This document shows, one piece after another, positions 48,201 through 60,465 of a DNA stretch of 64,000 nucleotides. Under the pieces are notes generated by a model. It worked only from the letters and a program-made list of their open reading frames with translations, had not been told where the DNA came from and searched no databases. Position 1 is the stretch's first letter. Each line of letters begins with the position of its first letter. The position numbers were made by a program, and so were the translations under genes. This DNA comes from Toxorhynchites rutilus septentrionalis (taxonomy: Eukaryota; Arthropoda; Insecta; Diptera; Culicidae): NCBI RefSeq assembly GCF_029784135.1, contig NC_073746.1, forward strand, positions 11,131,380-11,195,379. Direction: 5' to 3'.

Positions 48201-48857
48201 GGGGATAGTACACTATGAACATTAGAGTGGCAGCGAAAATGGTCATGTCAAATTTCAAAAACCGACCATGTACATTTTGTTTATTGGCCCAAAAAAATGA
48301 TCTGTGCAAAGTTCGAAAAAAAATAACTTCCGAGATGACACCAGATCTCGATCTCGTTTCATGCATTTTAAGTCATTTGGCATCGAAAAAACATTTTCGA
48401 TTCTTAACAGCAAAAAATATGTTGGTGTCAATTGGACTGTCCCCCGAATAGCCGCAATCGGTTTGTTGAACCCTTGCAGCCAAAACCTTGTAAACTGGTG
48501 GAAGTTCTACAAGTTTTTCTAGTGGATCAATTTTAAACAATGTTTTTTTAGGTAATCTAGGTTATATTTCCTGTCATCCTGTCAACCTGTCATCATAGGA
48601 TTTTTCCAAAATATTGATTTTTGACGGAATTGTTTGTAAACATATTACGTTTTTGCCTTAAAAATCGAGACAAACATTCACCAAAATTTTATTTTTCAAA
48701 ATATCAAAAAAAATCTACGATGAAATTTAGTGGAGAATCTGAAAAAAAAACTATTTCATCAAAATCGTATGGACCGATCCGGAGACAGAACTCCCAACAG
48801 TTTGCAAAACATAGTTTCGAGAAAACGCGTTTTATATTTCCATAGTGTACTACCCCC
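48201..48857. mobile_element. MITE with TTAA target site, 657 bp
   Basis: TTAA lies at 48197-48200 and 48858-48861. Left TIR GGGGATAGTACACTATGAA, right TIR (reverse) GGGGGTAGTACACTATGGAA. TTAA duplication is typical of piggyBac-type insertion. No transposase; interior ORFs are below 80 aa. Confidence 0.88.
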
Positions 48858-49079
48858 TTAAACAAGATTATACGCGCGGGCAACGAAGAACATGTCGAGG
48901 TGGAGTAGTAGTCGAATTGAATGAAGAAGCAGGTTTATTTTCATTCTCCACGTCAATTAAGACAGTCATTTCCTTCAACTAAAAATCAGTTGTCTCCCCT
49001 GTTCGGTCTACTAAACAATGGAAGAACAAAGAAAGGAATACTCTTACGCTTCAAATGGCTGCTGTGTGATTGTTCATTT

Positions 49080-50350
49080 ACAAATTTCCAATAAGTCGTC
49101 CATACATCGGAAGATGGGCGCTTTTACACGGTTTTCTTTTACAAAGTTTTTCTAACAACAACTTTTTTATATTTTCTTTGAAAAAAAAAACAAAAAATAT
49201 TTTGTTTAAAGCCAAGATAGCGATATAGTGTATTCGACGCAGTTTTAGATCTTATCAAAATGTGAACTTTTGTCGAAGACATCAACTTTCTATCTTTTAT
49301 AGTTTTTGGAATATAAGTCATTTTTGTATGAAGACTCCTGAAAAAAAAATAATGTTTTGCTCGTAACATTTTTGTGTGTGAATTCTCACGCTTGACATGT
49401 TCTTGTCAAGTTAGCAGAGCATGTAAATTACGATAATTTATACATAAAAATGTTACGAATTGAAAATTACTAGCATTTTTTCAAAGAAAAACAGTTGTTG
49501 TTGTTCGAAAAACTTTTTCCATGTAAATGTGTCCATCGTCCGATGTATGGAAAACTTATTGGAAATTCTAAGGGCTATTTACGTCTATTTTTTCACAATT
49601 TTGAAGGTATGTGTTTTCGGGAAAAATGAATTTTAATTTTCAAAATATTTTTTTTTTCAAAGATTTTTTTTTCAAAAAATTCTTTCATAATTTTTAATGA
49701 AAACCTAAGTAATTTCCTACCTTTCATCTCTGACCATCTCTTTGTAGATGTTATAGTTTTTAAATATTTTTCGAAAATAAAGTTGATAAAACTCAAAATT
49801 TACAAAAAACCTACAAAAAAATATCAGACCTATAAGATTTTAGTCAAAGAATGGAATGTAGGAAATTATTTTGGTTTACATTAAAAATTATCAAAAAAAT
49901 TTTGGAAAAAAATTTCATTGAAAAAAAAAATATTTTGAAAATTAATATTCATTTTTCTCGAAAACATGTGCTTTCAAAATTCTGAAAGAAATAGAAAATA
50001 CAAGTTTTCCATACATCGGACGATGGGCACATTTACAAAAGTTTTTCGAACAACAACTTTTTCATGTTTTCTTTGGAAAAATGCTATTAATTTTCAATTC
50101 GTAATATTTTTTTGTATAAATTATCGCATTTTGTTCCAAAAACTATAAAAGATAGAAAGTTGATGTCTTCGACAAAAGTTTACATTTTAACACGTTCTAA
50201 AACTTTGTCGAATACACTATATAGCTATCTTGACTTCAAACAAAATTAGGATAAGTTGTATATTTTTCAAAGAAAACATGAAAAAGTTGTTGTTCTAAAC
50301 ACTTTTTCCCATCTTCCGATACATGGACGACTTGTTGGAAAGTTTGAGGT
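49080..50350. repeat. Imperfect palindrome centred near 49750
   Basis: The outer arms carry 'CCATACATCGGAAGATGGG' (49099-49117) and its inverse 'CCCATCTTCCGATACATGGA' (50307-50328). Further inside, 'GTCGAAGACATCAACTTTCT' and its inverse 'GAAAGTTGATGTCTTCGACA', plus 'AACAACAACTTTTT', repeat in both orientations. A second, internal pair of blocks ('CATCGTCCGATGTATGGAAA' versus 'TTTCCATACATCGGACGATG') makes it a palindrome of repeated sub-blocks. No coding sequence. Confidence 0.85.
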
Positions 50351-52362
50351 TTATTCATATATATATTTTTGGGAATTTAAAAAAAAAACGTTTTTGAGAA
50401 AAATTGTTTTGTCATCGAAATTTTTTTCTAAAATATTTTTGGTAGTTTTTTGTGAAGATTTAAACAATTTCCTACATTTCATCCTTTGACAAGAATATTT
50501 TAGGTATCATCGTTTTTAAGTTATAAATTTTTGTAAAAATTTAAGAAAAAAAATTTGGCTTTTTCCAAAAAGTGGTCTAATTGTTTTTCGAATATTTCAA
50601 GTATGCAAAGTTGCTTACTTGTCTTTACACCCACAACCTTTCACTACTTTCTGATATGGTGCTGCCAACTCCTAAGACGAGTTGGCATGAAATTCGTCTA
50701 TATCATTGTACATCTAATCCCAACTCACCGGCTTAATTCGTTTTAAATGGGATTTCCCTTCCTCAACGGTTGATATCCTGATTAACTGGAAAATCACTTT
50801 GAGTGTGACTTAACATCTGATAAATCCAACAATAGTTGATCAAAAAGTAAATAGGAAATGTGCATCTCAGTTACGGAAGCCAGCTTATTTCGCTGACCCC
50901 TGACCCCTGACCCCAGCTGACCCCTCGCTGGCGCATTACCGATATCGAAACAACAGCAGAGCGTGTTGAATCGAGCCAAACAAATATTAAATTCCAATCG
51001 TAACGTTACACTTTGCACACTCTGCATCACCCCAGTATCGCAGGAAAACGTCTGTCTGCCAGCAGATTTATTACAAATTGGCGAGAAACATTGAAATTAT
51101 TATACCGTTTGAAACAATGAACACAGAGCAGCAAAAACATCCAAAAGCGGATTATTAACTGCTCCCATTACTCTTGGCTCTGCCTCCCCCCCCCCCTTCC
51201 CGAAAACGAAAATGAAAATGGAATACATTGCAAAACGTGAGTGCCAATAGGAGCGAAAGGGGCGGCGGGAAGAACACATTAGCTGTTGAATTTATAACGA
51301 GCATCCAAATGCTGCTTCTCTTTGGCCTCGTGGCAGCGGCGCGAAAATGGCTGATAAAATGCATTCGCGATCGAAAACATTAATATTGCACCGCGGCCCC
51401 AAAAAATAAATCGCTACATACGAAAAACATAACCCACCAACCGGAAGAGGGACGAATCGTCAGAGGGTGCTTCCAGTAACGTTGGGGGGAAATCCATTCT
51501 GATCCCGACAAATTATCCCAAATTGTGTAATCCTGTTTTGGTTGGACGCTCGAAAGCAGGGCGCGTCCGGCCGTTTTGTGTATGGTTTTGTGTGCCCATG
51601 AAAGTAAACCCCCGGACCACCGAGTGTCATATAATCTACCCAATAAATCGCGTTCCGTGACATGTGGTTTTATGTGTGTGATCTTTTAATCAGTACCACC
51701 ATGCAAAAGCACACAGAATGGATGCACCGAAATTCGTTGCTAACTGTTATCTACTATCAGAGTGTGCCTAGCGGACGGCATCACCTTGTCTCTGTTTTTA
51801 ACCTCTCGATCAACTCTCCCGAACCAAACCACATCATAAGCACACAAACACACAAAGCATACACCTGATTCGCAGATCCCACAGAAATAATGCTGTAAAT
51901 CTGGCTGAGACTGAGTACTGCAAGTTTTTGAATGAACGCAAACTGATCGACCTCTAAGGACTCTCGTTTTATAATTGATTTCTTCATTCATTCATTTTTT
52001 TTCTTGTATTTTTTTCTTTTTCCACCATTTGATGTTTGGTTCGCACGAAACCATTTATCGATAACCCCGAAACATAACACCCCGCTGACAAACACGTGCC
52101 TAACGCCGCAAAATGTTGATTGTTGTTGCTGCTGGTGATAATGATGGCGGTGGTGGTGACGATGCTGTGTTAAAACATAAACATTAACGCGCTCAACTAC
52201 CGGCTGGGCCATCGGTGGGGACCGAAACGTACAAAAATACTGTTAAAAACCGCAACATTGTGACGGAAACAAAATGTTCAAATGCACTCCGCGGAACTGA
52301 TACATAACCAAAAAAAAAAAAAAAAAATGGGGTTGCAAACATCGTTAACGATAAAAAAACAG
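50351..52362. other. Intron upstream of exon 4b
   Basis: 50351-50600 is AT-rich low complexity. From 50600 to 52362 no TE was recognised and GC is higher, like the intron around exons 3 and 4a. Small features: a GACCCCT tandem at 50892-50930, and a 17-nt A run at 52311-52327 just before exon 4b. Confidence 0.45.
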
Positions 52363-52450
52363 GCACGAGACGCCCGTTCTGAGTCATCCCATCAATATAA
52401 TCTATGTTGACAACGATCTCGTTGTGTTGGACAAACCCTGCTCGTTGCCG
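52363..52450 (+). CDS. RPUSD2: RPUSD2/RluA-type pseudouridine synthase, alternative exon 4b
   Basis: 88-nt exon from AAAAAAACAG|G (acceptor ending 52362) to donor GTGAGTAG. Its phases are the same as exon 4a. After the split Arg it reads HETPVLSHPINIIYVDNDLV, then VLDKPCSLP. It matches exon 4a at 16 of 29 residues and keeps the family signature H-E-x-P-V, P-I-x-I, D-x-D, V-V and K-P-x-S-x-P. Substitutions are mostly conservative (I/L, V/I, N/D), as expected for a functional duplicated exon under purifying selection. The acceptor is unusual. Instead of a pyrimidine tract it is preceded by A-rich sequence, including a 17-nt A run 40-55 nt upstream. A possible branch point (GTTAACG) sits about 18 nt upstream. 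This weak site suggests regulated use. It could instead be a decaying exon, but the frame is intact. Confidence 0.82.
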
Positions 52451-53674
52451 GTGAGTAGTGAACCCCCCCCCCTCATCTCTGCAATTAGATTGCAATAGAA
52501 ACCAAAAAATAATAATGAACCAACCTTCTAACATTGACCCCTCCCACCCCGACAGGAAGCATGTGACGAACAGAAAACGAAAATAACTGTGTTACATGTG
52601 TTATTCCTACCTTTGTTTTGTTTCTTCACGCACGAAGACAGCGAAAACAGCGCGACGCCGATGTCGTAGATGAACAAACACAAAAGTAAAATATATACAA
52701 ACCAAAAACACCCATGGAATGAGGAGTTTAACGAAACCCCCTTCACTGGTGGAAATGTGATTACCCACTGAAAAAGCGAGACATCCCACAGTTGTAGAAA
52801 ACAAAACCGTAGAACTAATTTCCCGTTCCCCCTCGATCGTTGTCATGTAAAGTATTGCTAATGTTGCATGTGTGTGTGTGTGTGTGTGTGTGTGTTGATG
52901 TATGTGTATGTCATCGCGGAGGAGAGTGTTTCCAATCGAATTAAGGATTTCATTAAATCATCACATACAAACAGCACACCCATTTCGCAAATCCATTCTG
53001 TGACACTCAGCCACCCCCTCAAAACCTTTTTTTTTCAATCAAGCATCCAGACTCGCGTTACTTTCCCATTACTTGCCCTGTGTGCGCGATTAGGGGATTC
53101 TGATGGACAGCGATTCCCCCATTTAGGCCATTAGCAGAGATGCCAGTTCGCACGGAAGTTCGCTATTTAGGCCTAATTCATTATTCAAAACATAACCTCA
53201 GAACGATCTGGAGAATCTAGGGCAACATATTCCAAAACATCTTGCATAAAAGAAAATAAATATTGCCTCAAATTCCTGAAATCTATGAACCCGTTGGAAC
53301 AGGTCCCATCTCTGATCCAACTGATTTTTTGATCTGGCTTAAGAAGAACGATTTGAAAAACTAGGACACATCTTTCATGGGTGACAAAATATTGTAGATT
53401 GCGTCCCTGAGCTCTTTGAATATGTTGGAGTGTGTTCCATTGCCGAGAACATTGTATCAATCGTTGTTGATTGGTCTGAGATTTAGAGCAATCCGAAAAT
53501 CCAGAATTTCCTACAAACATAACCTTGGATTGTATATTATGTATCTGATCTCTTTGAATCAAAGCCGAAAATTGTATCAATCGTTGTTGATTGAAACGAT
53601 ACATCGATCCTAACCTCAGAATGGTTTTGGAAACTTTATATCATCCTAAGCACATGACAAAGATGTGCACTAGG
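52451..53674. other. Intron downstream of exon 4b
   Basis: No exon carrying the expected next motif (V-H-P-x-G-R-[FY]) was found on the + strand here or further right. A (TG)n run at 52869-52893 and short C runs are the only simple repeats. ORFs up to 139 aa (53185-53604, minus) show no domain. Confidence 0.45.
52869..52893. repeat. (TG)n microsatellite
   Basis: About 12-13 uninterrupted TG dinucleotides. UG-rich RNA next to an alternative exon could bind splicing factors; there is no evidence for this beyond position (~420 nt downstream of exon 4b). Confidence 0.95.
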
Positions 53675-56205
53675 GTGAATGTATGGGAAAAAAACGACCC
53701 TAAAATTGCAAAAAGTTACCCTATACAAAATGTTCACCACCCCGAAAAAACACTTATGCCAAATATCAGGTCAATCGGACTTAAAGGAGAGTGGCGCAAA
53801 GCAGTCAAAGTTTGAGTTTTTTGAAAATTGATAAATCACCCAAGGGGGGAGTAGAGGAAATCGGGGTTGTCGAAAAAAAATTTTTGATGCGAAATGTCCT
53901 GATATTTCATGGAACGTCGAGATCTAGTGTCATCTCGAAAAAAAAATTGTCAAAAACCGACACTCTGGGACTTGTTTTTTTTTCGGAGTACGAGACGAAA
54001 CGTATAGTTTTAACCCTCCTGTACTCGCGTGCAAAATCGTAACACGTATACTCGCGCACGGTGTCACAGACCGAAAATTGAACTTCTCTGTAATGTTGCC
54101 ATTGTGTATTTTTCAGGCTTTATTGGTATTTATTTGAAGAAGAGCATATGATTGAATGAAAAAACTCAAAAAAAAATCTTTTCTTCGTCTTTATTATGTT
54201 TTAATAGTCATCTAATTCATCCTCCTCAAAATAGAGTAATTTTTGATACTCCAACACAAATAACGAAATTCGAAATTTTTCACTGTTATTAATTAAAATT
54301 TAGTAACTGAATATAATTCATGGAAGTATAAAGAGCTATACAATAACATAAAAACGTATTAATCGATTGTGGTTTCATCGGAGTAAGAATCAGAACATAG
54401 CATAACTGCATGCTCGAAACAAACATTTTTTTTACATTTCATGCAGTTGTTGCGTGTTTTTCGGGTCTTTTATCGAAGAGAAGAATGTATAACGATCTTC
54501 TAGATAATTACCAGATGATAAAGGTTCTGGAATATAAAATTTGCATATTTCTAATATTCTTTGTCTATGTTTTCTTGATAAACTAAGAATTAATGTCTTT
54601 TTTTAGATGGGGTATAAAAAGATTATATAAAAGGATTTCTAGGAACTTCCTTTTCTTTTTCTTGTTTTCCTGTCGATATTGTCCATTATAAAAAAATATC
54701 CCCGAAACTGTAACTGTTTAAAAATTACCATAAACTACCGATTAGTTTATAGTTTACTGTTTACAATTCTTCCACAAGTGAAATTCTTTCACAAGTGTGT
54801 ATATGTATGACCACTATATTTAGCGAATAAACTATACGAAAGTCAAAAATTTATATTTTGTTTTTGAACGTACGAATCTAACTACGAATATATCGACGAA
54901 TAGTTAATATATGGATCCGCTCAATCCAGTTACAAAAGGGACTGAAATCAAATAAGAATAGCCCGGTAATGATCTCATGCATTATGTTTAATAAATATTC
55001 CACGGCACTAACATTAATTTATACATTTCATTCAACAATGTTATAGAATATAAAAAAAGGCACTTGTCCAAAAAAGTTACTCCTATACTCGCGTCGGTGT
55101 GTCAGACCGAAAGTGTTAAAAAAGTGACACACGTTCCCTTTGTACCAACACATGCGATACGCTAAACGATGACGAACAACGAATAACGAAGCTAGAGAGA
55201 ATCGCAAAGTCGTAGTGTCAGAAAAGAGAAATAAACGAATTATTGATTTCTCGGTCTGACAGACCAATGCGCGAGTATAGGAGTGTTAAGTGTCAATAAA
55301 AATAGTTATTTCGATTTTTCATGCGGAATTTGTAGCGAAATGTTGATTTGTACGTTAATTTACCCTATGCAAAATATTACCTCATTCGAACTTCATTTAT
55401 TAGTGTCACAGACGTTAAAATTTGAGTTTTTTTTTGAAAACCAAAAAATCGCCGGAAATCGTGGTCTTCAAAAAAAAAGTTTGATGCCAAATGTCTTAAA
55501 ATTGCATGACACGTCGAGATTTACAGTTATCTTAAAAAACAATTTTGTCATAAGTCGACTCCAAACGGATTAACGACTAAGCGTCAATAAAAAATTTTTT
55601 TTGACAAATTTTGTTTTCGAGATAACAGTAAATCTCGACGGCTAATGCAATTTTAAGGTATTTGGCACCAACAAATTTTTTTTAAACCCCGATTTTCGGT
55701 GATTTTTAGTTTTTCATAAAAACTCAAATTTTAACGTCTGTGACACTAATAAATGAAGTTCGAATGAGCTAATATTTTGCATAGGGTATATTATCGTGTA
55801 AATTAATATTTCGCATCAAGTTTCGAATGAAAAATCGAGATTATTTTTTTTATTGGTACCCAGAACCATACGTTTCGTCTCGTATTCCGGAAAAAAAACT
55901 CCCAGTCCCAGAGTGTCGATTTTTGACCAAAAAAAATCGAGATGACACTAGATCTCGACGTTTCATGCAATTTTAAGACATTTGGCATATTTTTTTTTCG
56001 GAAACCCCTGATTTCCTTTACTCCCCTTTTGGGTGATTTTCCGATTTTCAAAAAACTCAGACTTTGATCGCTTTGCGCCACTCTCCCTTAAGTCCGATTG
56101 AGCTGATATTTGGCATAGGGTGTTTTTTCGAGGTGGTGAACATTTTTTATGGAGATTTTTTTTGAAATTGGAGATGACCATTTTCATTGGCACCCTAGTG
56201 TGTAC
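53675..56205. repeat. Palindromic repeat (~1.25 kb without insertion), split by a TTAA element
   Basis: The left arm is 53675-54009 plus 55290-55570; the right arm is 55600-56205. Landmarks in inverted pairs: 'GCGCAAAGCAGTCAAAGT' with 'GATCGCTTTGCGCCACTC', 'GGAGTACGAGACGAAACGTA' with 'ACCATACGTTTCGTCTCGTA', and 'ACCTCATTCGAACTTCATTT' with 'AAATGAAGTTCGAATGAGCT'. The centre is near 55585. A related, partly deleted copy is at 38640-39465. Confidence 0.92.
54014..55285. mobile_element. piggyBac-like MITE inside the palindrome arm, 1272 bp
   Basis: TTAA duplications lie at 54010-54013 and 55286-55289. Ends: left CCCTCCTGTACTCGCG, right (reverse) CACTCCTATACTCGCGC. The motif TATACTCGCG..GTGTCAGACCGA recurs subterminally at 54046-54075 and 55085-55115. 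The opposite palindrome arm (55848-55870) gives the uninterrupted sequence. No transposase ORF, so it is non-autonomous. Confidence 0.92.
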
Positions 56206-57192
56206 ATTGTGTATCTGAATCACATGAATTCGTTCGGGCTCAATCGTTATTGGGTTTAATATTTTTTTGTTTTTTTTTTTAATCAGAGCATTTGAATGAT
56301 TTGAAATGTTTTACGTATATAGATCATAATGAAGAGTTGTACGCTGCGTCTCTTATCTCTAAAACTCTAATCTCTAAGTAAATCCTAAGGCGAATCCGAA
56401 GTCTTCATAAGCGGACATTTAGATCATCAAATATGACTGTAACTTTATGCTCTAATATTTTCGGTCGTCAAAATCTAGGGGTACAACTTTGCTGATTATT
56501 GTATGAGACTTTCTACCGGTTCATAAAGTCAATCAAAAATTGCATATTTACGAAGAGTAGACAACGCTATTCGAATTTATTTAAATAATCCTCTGTAGTC
56601 TGATTTCTTTCTAACTTTCATTATTTTTATCAACAAATGACTGAGGTAAGTCGTTCGGAAGCATCGAAGTGGAATGGCCCTTTTCAAAGTCACTCTCATT
56701 GACGAATCGTATCTCAATAATGAATCTACTGCACTTCAAGTAACAGCTTATTCACACTGGTTCAATATATTTCTGCTCTATTTTCATGCTCAATAAAGCG
56801 AGAATGGATTTATCTTGACCGTGCTCTCAAAATTTAAGGTAGTAACTACGTCAGTACGTAAATTAGTTAACCCTCAGTCATCTGTACTTGTTCTGTATTA
56901 CTACTAAATAACAAAAGTGTTACGAATTTTATTTTGTAAGGCGCCCAAATTCTAAATTTCCAATCATACGGTGTTAAATGGCCCAGCAGAAGTATAATAT
57001 GCCCATGAGTTGTCTCTCTCAGAGACTATAAAGCTCAGAGGTTTCTCTTGTATGAATGAGAGATTCCATCGATCTATTCCCTTCATGCCCACCAGCGAAG
57101 AGAAAAAACCGTTCCTCCGGTGAGCGTGTTCTCCCATTATTTGGGTTCTCCAGTCCACGCTCTTGTTTTCCTGCATTCTCTGAGCACATAAT
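56206..57192. other. Intronic sequence, no gene recognised
   Basis: AT-rich. No repeat family or exon identified. Confidence 0.35.
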
Positions 57193-57420
57193 ATAGATGC
57201 CAGATGTGAAGACATGTTTTCGTTGTCATTTAAGACATTTAATTTTGTGAAAACATACTGATGTCATTTCAAAGTATGTGAAAACAATTGTTTGTGTGAT
57301 TTATCGAACATGATTTAGAAATATCGTGATGGTTTGCTCATTTTTGTTCGTTATTATTACATTTGAAGACATTTATTCGTGTCATGCAGAGATATTTGAA
57401 AAAATTATCTGGCATTCCTC
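57193..57420. mobile_element. Short MITE with TGCCAG/CTGGCA ends
   Basis: Left ATAGATGCCAGATGTGAAGA, right ATTATCTGGCATTCCTC. Both ends carry GAAGACAT and the interior includes ACATTTAATTTTGTGAA, also found in the element at 19280-20219. A left end alone occurs at 46034. About 228 bp, noncoding. Confidence 0.6.
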
Positions 57421-60400
57421 GCATACAAGCTATTTCTCTCTTGAGAATGTTATCCGGCCGAGAGCGAGCAAATTGCCCCGATCGAGGGTATGCCATACTG
57501 CCCGATGGTAAGCTTATGCGGAAAATATCAAATTGAGAAGGAAATGAATCCTTTCTTACCATTTTCATCTAAGATATTCACTGGGAACTCGACTCAATAA
57601 ATATGACCCACAGTTATCGCCTCTGAATCGTTTTCAAGCAACAAAAACCTTACAGAAATGATGTAGAAAATTACATCGAAAATCCAAAGAAATTTTTTTT
57701 TTCTTTCTTTTTAAAGCATTGTAAAGCATGGTTTACGAGGAAATCAGGCGGACCAAATTGCCCGGCAGGCGCGTTTTAGACACATCTCCTCTACAAGGGG
57801 ACGCGATAGACCAGTGGCAGTGGCAGTGGTAATCGTGACTGCTATGCTTCTGTTTTTTTGCTTGCTATTGTCGAAGGTAAATCCATTTTGGTGGAATAAA
57901 ACGAGTGAAACTTTCGCATGCGAAATAAAACACTTTGACGATTATAATGGATAATGCAGATTCGAGCAGTTGCAATGAAATCTCGAAGCAAAGCGTATCA
58001 AAAGAATCAATGTCACAGTATGTGTAACGATTTCACCACTCCCCGTGAGGCAAATCTATGAATCGAAAGTGACTCTGGTTGAAGAAAAAGTGACAAATTA
58101 ATTTCATTTAAAACTTTTAAACTTTCTAAATATTATTTCAAACTAAGAAATTTGGAACGTGATGAGCTCTAATTTTCATTAGGGATGTGAGAACTCTAGG
58201 TAAACTAAATAAACTAGATAAACTAGAAGAATAAAGGTTCAGATAATTAATATGATTAGAGTAACTAAAGATTAAAGTAGACAACTAATCCAAATCGACT
58301 AAAATTTAATCTCGACTCAGATAAGAATTATGGTTATATTTCCACCAGTCATTAAAAATTCTGCGAAATTTCGAAGAAAAATTCAATTGAAATACGGAAT
58401 ATTTCCAAACTGACTGATAGACTGATTCAATTGGCTCCGATTCCAATGAAACGTTCTATCCACACTTGACTATTTTAGTATTTTTTAGTATTTTCCACGA
58501 GTGGAATTATTTGAACTTAAGAGTGATTTTTGAAAAAAAGGGCGTATTAGTTTTAGATTGAACAATCTTTTTAAAATTGTTGTCCACAATCCATCCAATC
58601 CAAAAACGAGTTGAAGGGAACTTTACGAATAACATACAGTCAGAAATAAAAATATTTCTTTGGAAAAAAAATTGAAATTTAACAGATTCGAAAAAAAACT
58701 CTAAAACCATTCATTGTCTTGATATTTCCTGTGTGAAAGTTCGAAGTCACAGTCAAAATATTGATCATATTTTTAGTGGGGGAGAAATTTGAGTAAGCAA
58801 AAAACAATTTCAATTTCTAAATTGACATTGAGTCAATTTGCAGTGCATTTTTCAAATATCAACTTTTTTTAAGAATTAATTATGTAATGTGATGTGATTT
58901 GATTTTTCATTTTTATTTTTCCATTATTGATTCTGTCGAACAAAAAATGTTAATGGATATGGATATGTCCTTAATTTTGCGTGGAATTGCGTTATGGAAA
59001 AACTGTATCTCGGTTTTATTTTACGCGGTTTTTGGGATTTACGCGGTTTATTTTTATGCGGATTTCGGAATTTACGCGGTTTTTTACGGGGATTTCGGAA
59101 TTTACGCAGTTTTTTTGTAAGGCACTTCAGACCATAATAAAAAAATAAGATAAGTTTAAAAATAACAACAAATCCAAGGGGTTTTTACGAAAAGAAAATA
59201 TATTTTTGAATTTTCATTTCAAATATTTTATTTCGTCAGGGTATTTCATGTTTTGTATAGTTTTTTTGGTCATTTTTTTTTTCAAAATTTTAATGCGAAT
59301 TGAACGAGAGGGCCTCTAATATTATTGGTCATGTAATCACTCTCAATAAAAGTACCTCACCATGTCAAAATGTATTTTCTATCGTGCAGCGCAATGGTTT
59401 CTCGATATTTTTTGCTACAAAAATTATTAACTCTTTGTGGTCGTTTGTCTGCTCTCAACCACCACAGCAAAAAACCATGCTAATCTTATATTTTACTCAA
59501 CCAAGTATCAGGTTATGCTTTTCCTAAACGAGGCTTGATGTCTAGTGAATCAATACTAGTTTATATTAGTGATAGATAACGGCAATTAGTATCAAAAAAA
59601 GTAGTCACCCATACAAGAAAATGTACAGTGCGTTGAATGCGTAGGAATGTGGGACAAACATCATAACATCAGAATTTAGCCATTGTAACACTGTGGGGTG
59701 ATGGAAAAGATTGTTCATAAGTTTCAGAACTACTGTTTGCATAAATGTCTCACGTTATTTGAATAATCGCTTAACTCTCTCAAGCGACAAATCTTTGTTT
59801 ATCTAATATGAAAATTTCTGATCATTTCGGATACGCAGAAATTATGTTGAAGTAGTTGTTTTAAAGAGCAGAATAATTGTTTGCATAAGTGTCTTATGTC
59901 ATCTGAATAGCGTGATATAAAAAATGGATGGGTTATATCTATGATATAACCGCAAGGTTTACGTGGGACTACCTTAGCTTAGTAATCATTTATTTGTATT
60001 GATTAAATTGTTGATTGATTGGAACGATTTCCGAATTCAATTGAATTCAATATATTTGCTTTGTGAGTAAAGAGACTGAATAAATGCCATGTTTCATGCA
60101 TTGTGATAGATTATGTTCTTCATAACAAGTAAATTTAACGATAGTCCTTTTACGTTTGGTGTATATTTGGACAAAATATGTGAACGGAAGAATTATCAAA
60201 CGATTATTTTATTTTACATTTCCCTCTGAAATTTGCATCTCTCAAGTGTACGTACTTCTCGAACCGCGAATTTGCTTGATTTGATGAACTTCAGGCACTC
60301 AGTTTCGATTTTGACATGTACGTCGAACGCATATTGTTCAATCAATAGGCGTTATCGCAGCAAATGGTTATCAAAATTTTGCCTTATCGTCAAATGGTAT

Positions 60401-60465
60401 GCGTAAAAATTCAGTGAGCAGAAGATATGAAGGCATATTCTTCAATACAATCTTGAACAACCAAG
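57421..60465. other. Mostly AT-rich intronic sequence; one ACGCGGTTTTT repeat cluster
   Basis: No gene recognised. At 59010-59115 there are four short units of 'GGAATTTACGCGGTTTTT', related to the ends of the element nested at ~25195-25878. The rest holds only short ORFs. Confidence 0.45.

Noticed and set aside
54014..55285. The AT-rich block as part of the palindromic repeat
   Set aside because: TTAA on both sides and the uninterrupted opposite arm show that it is a later insertion.
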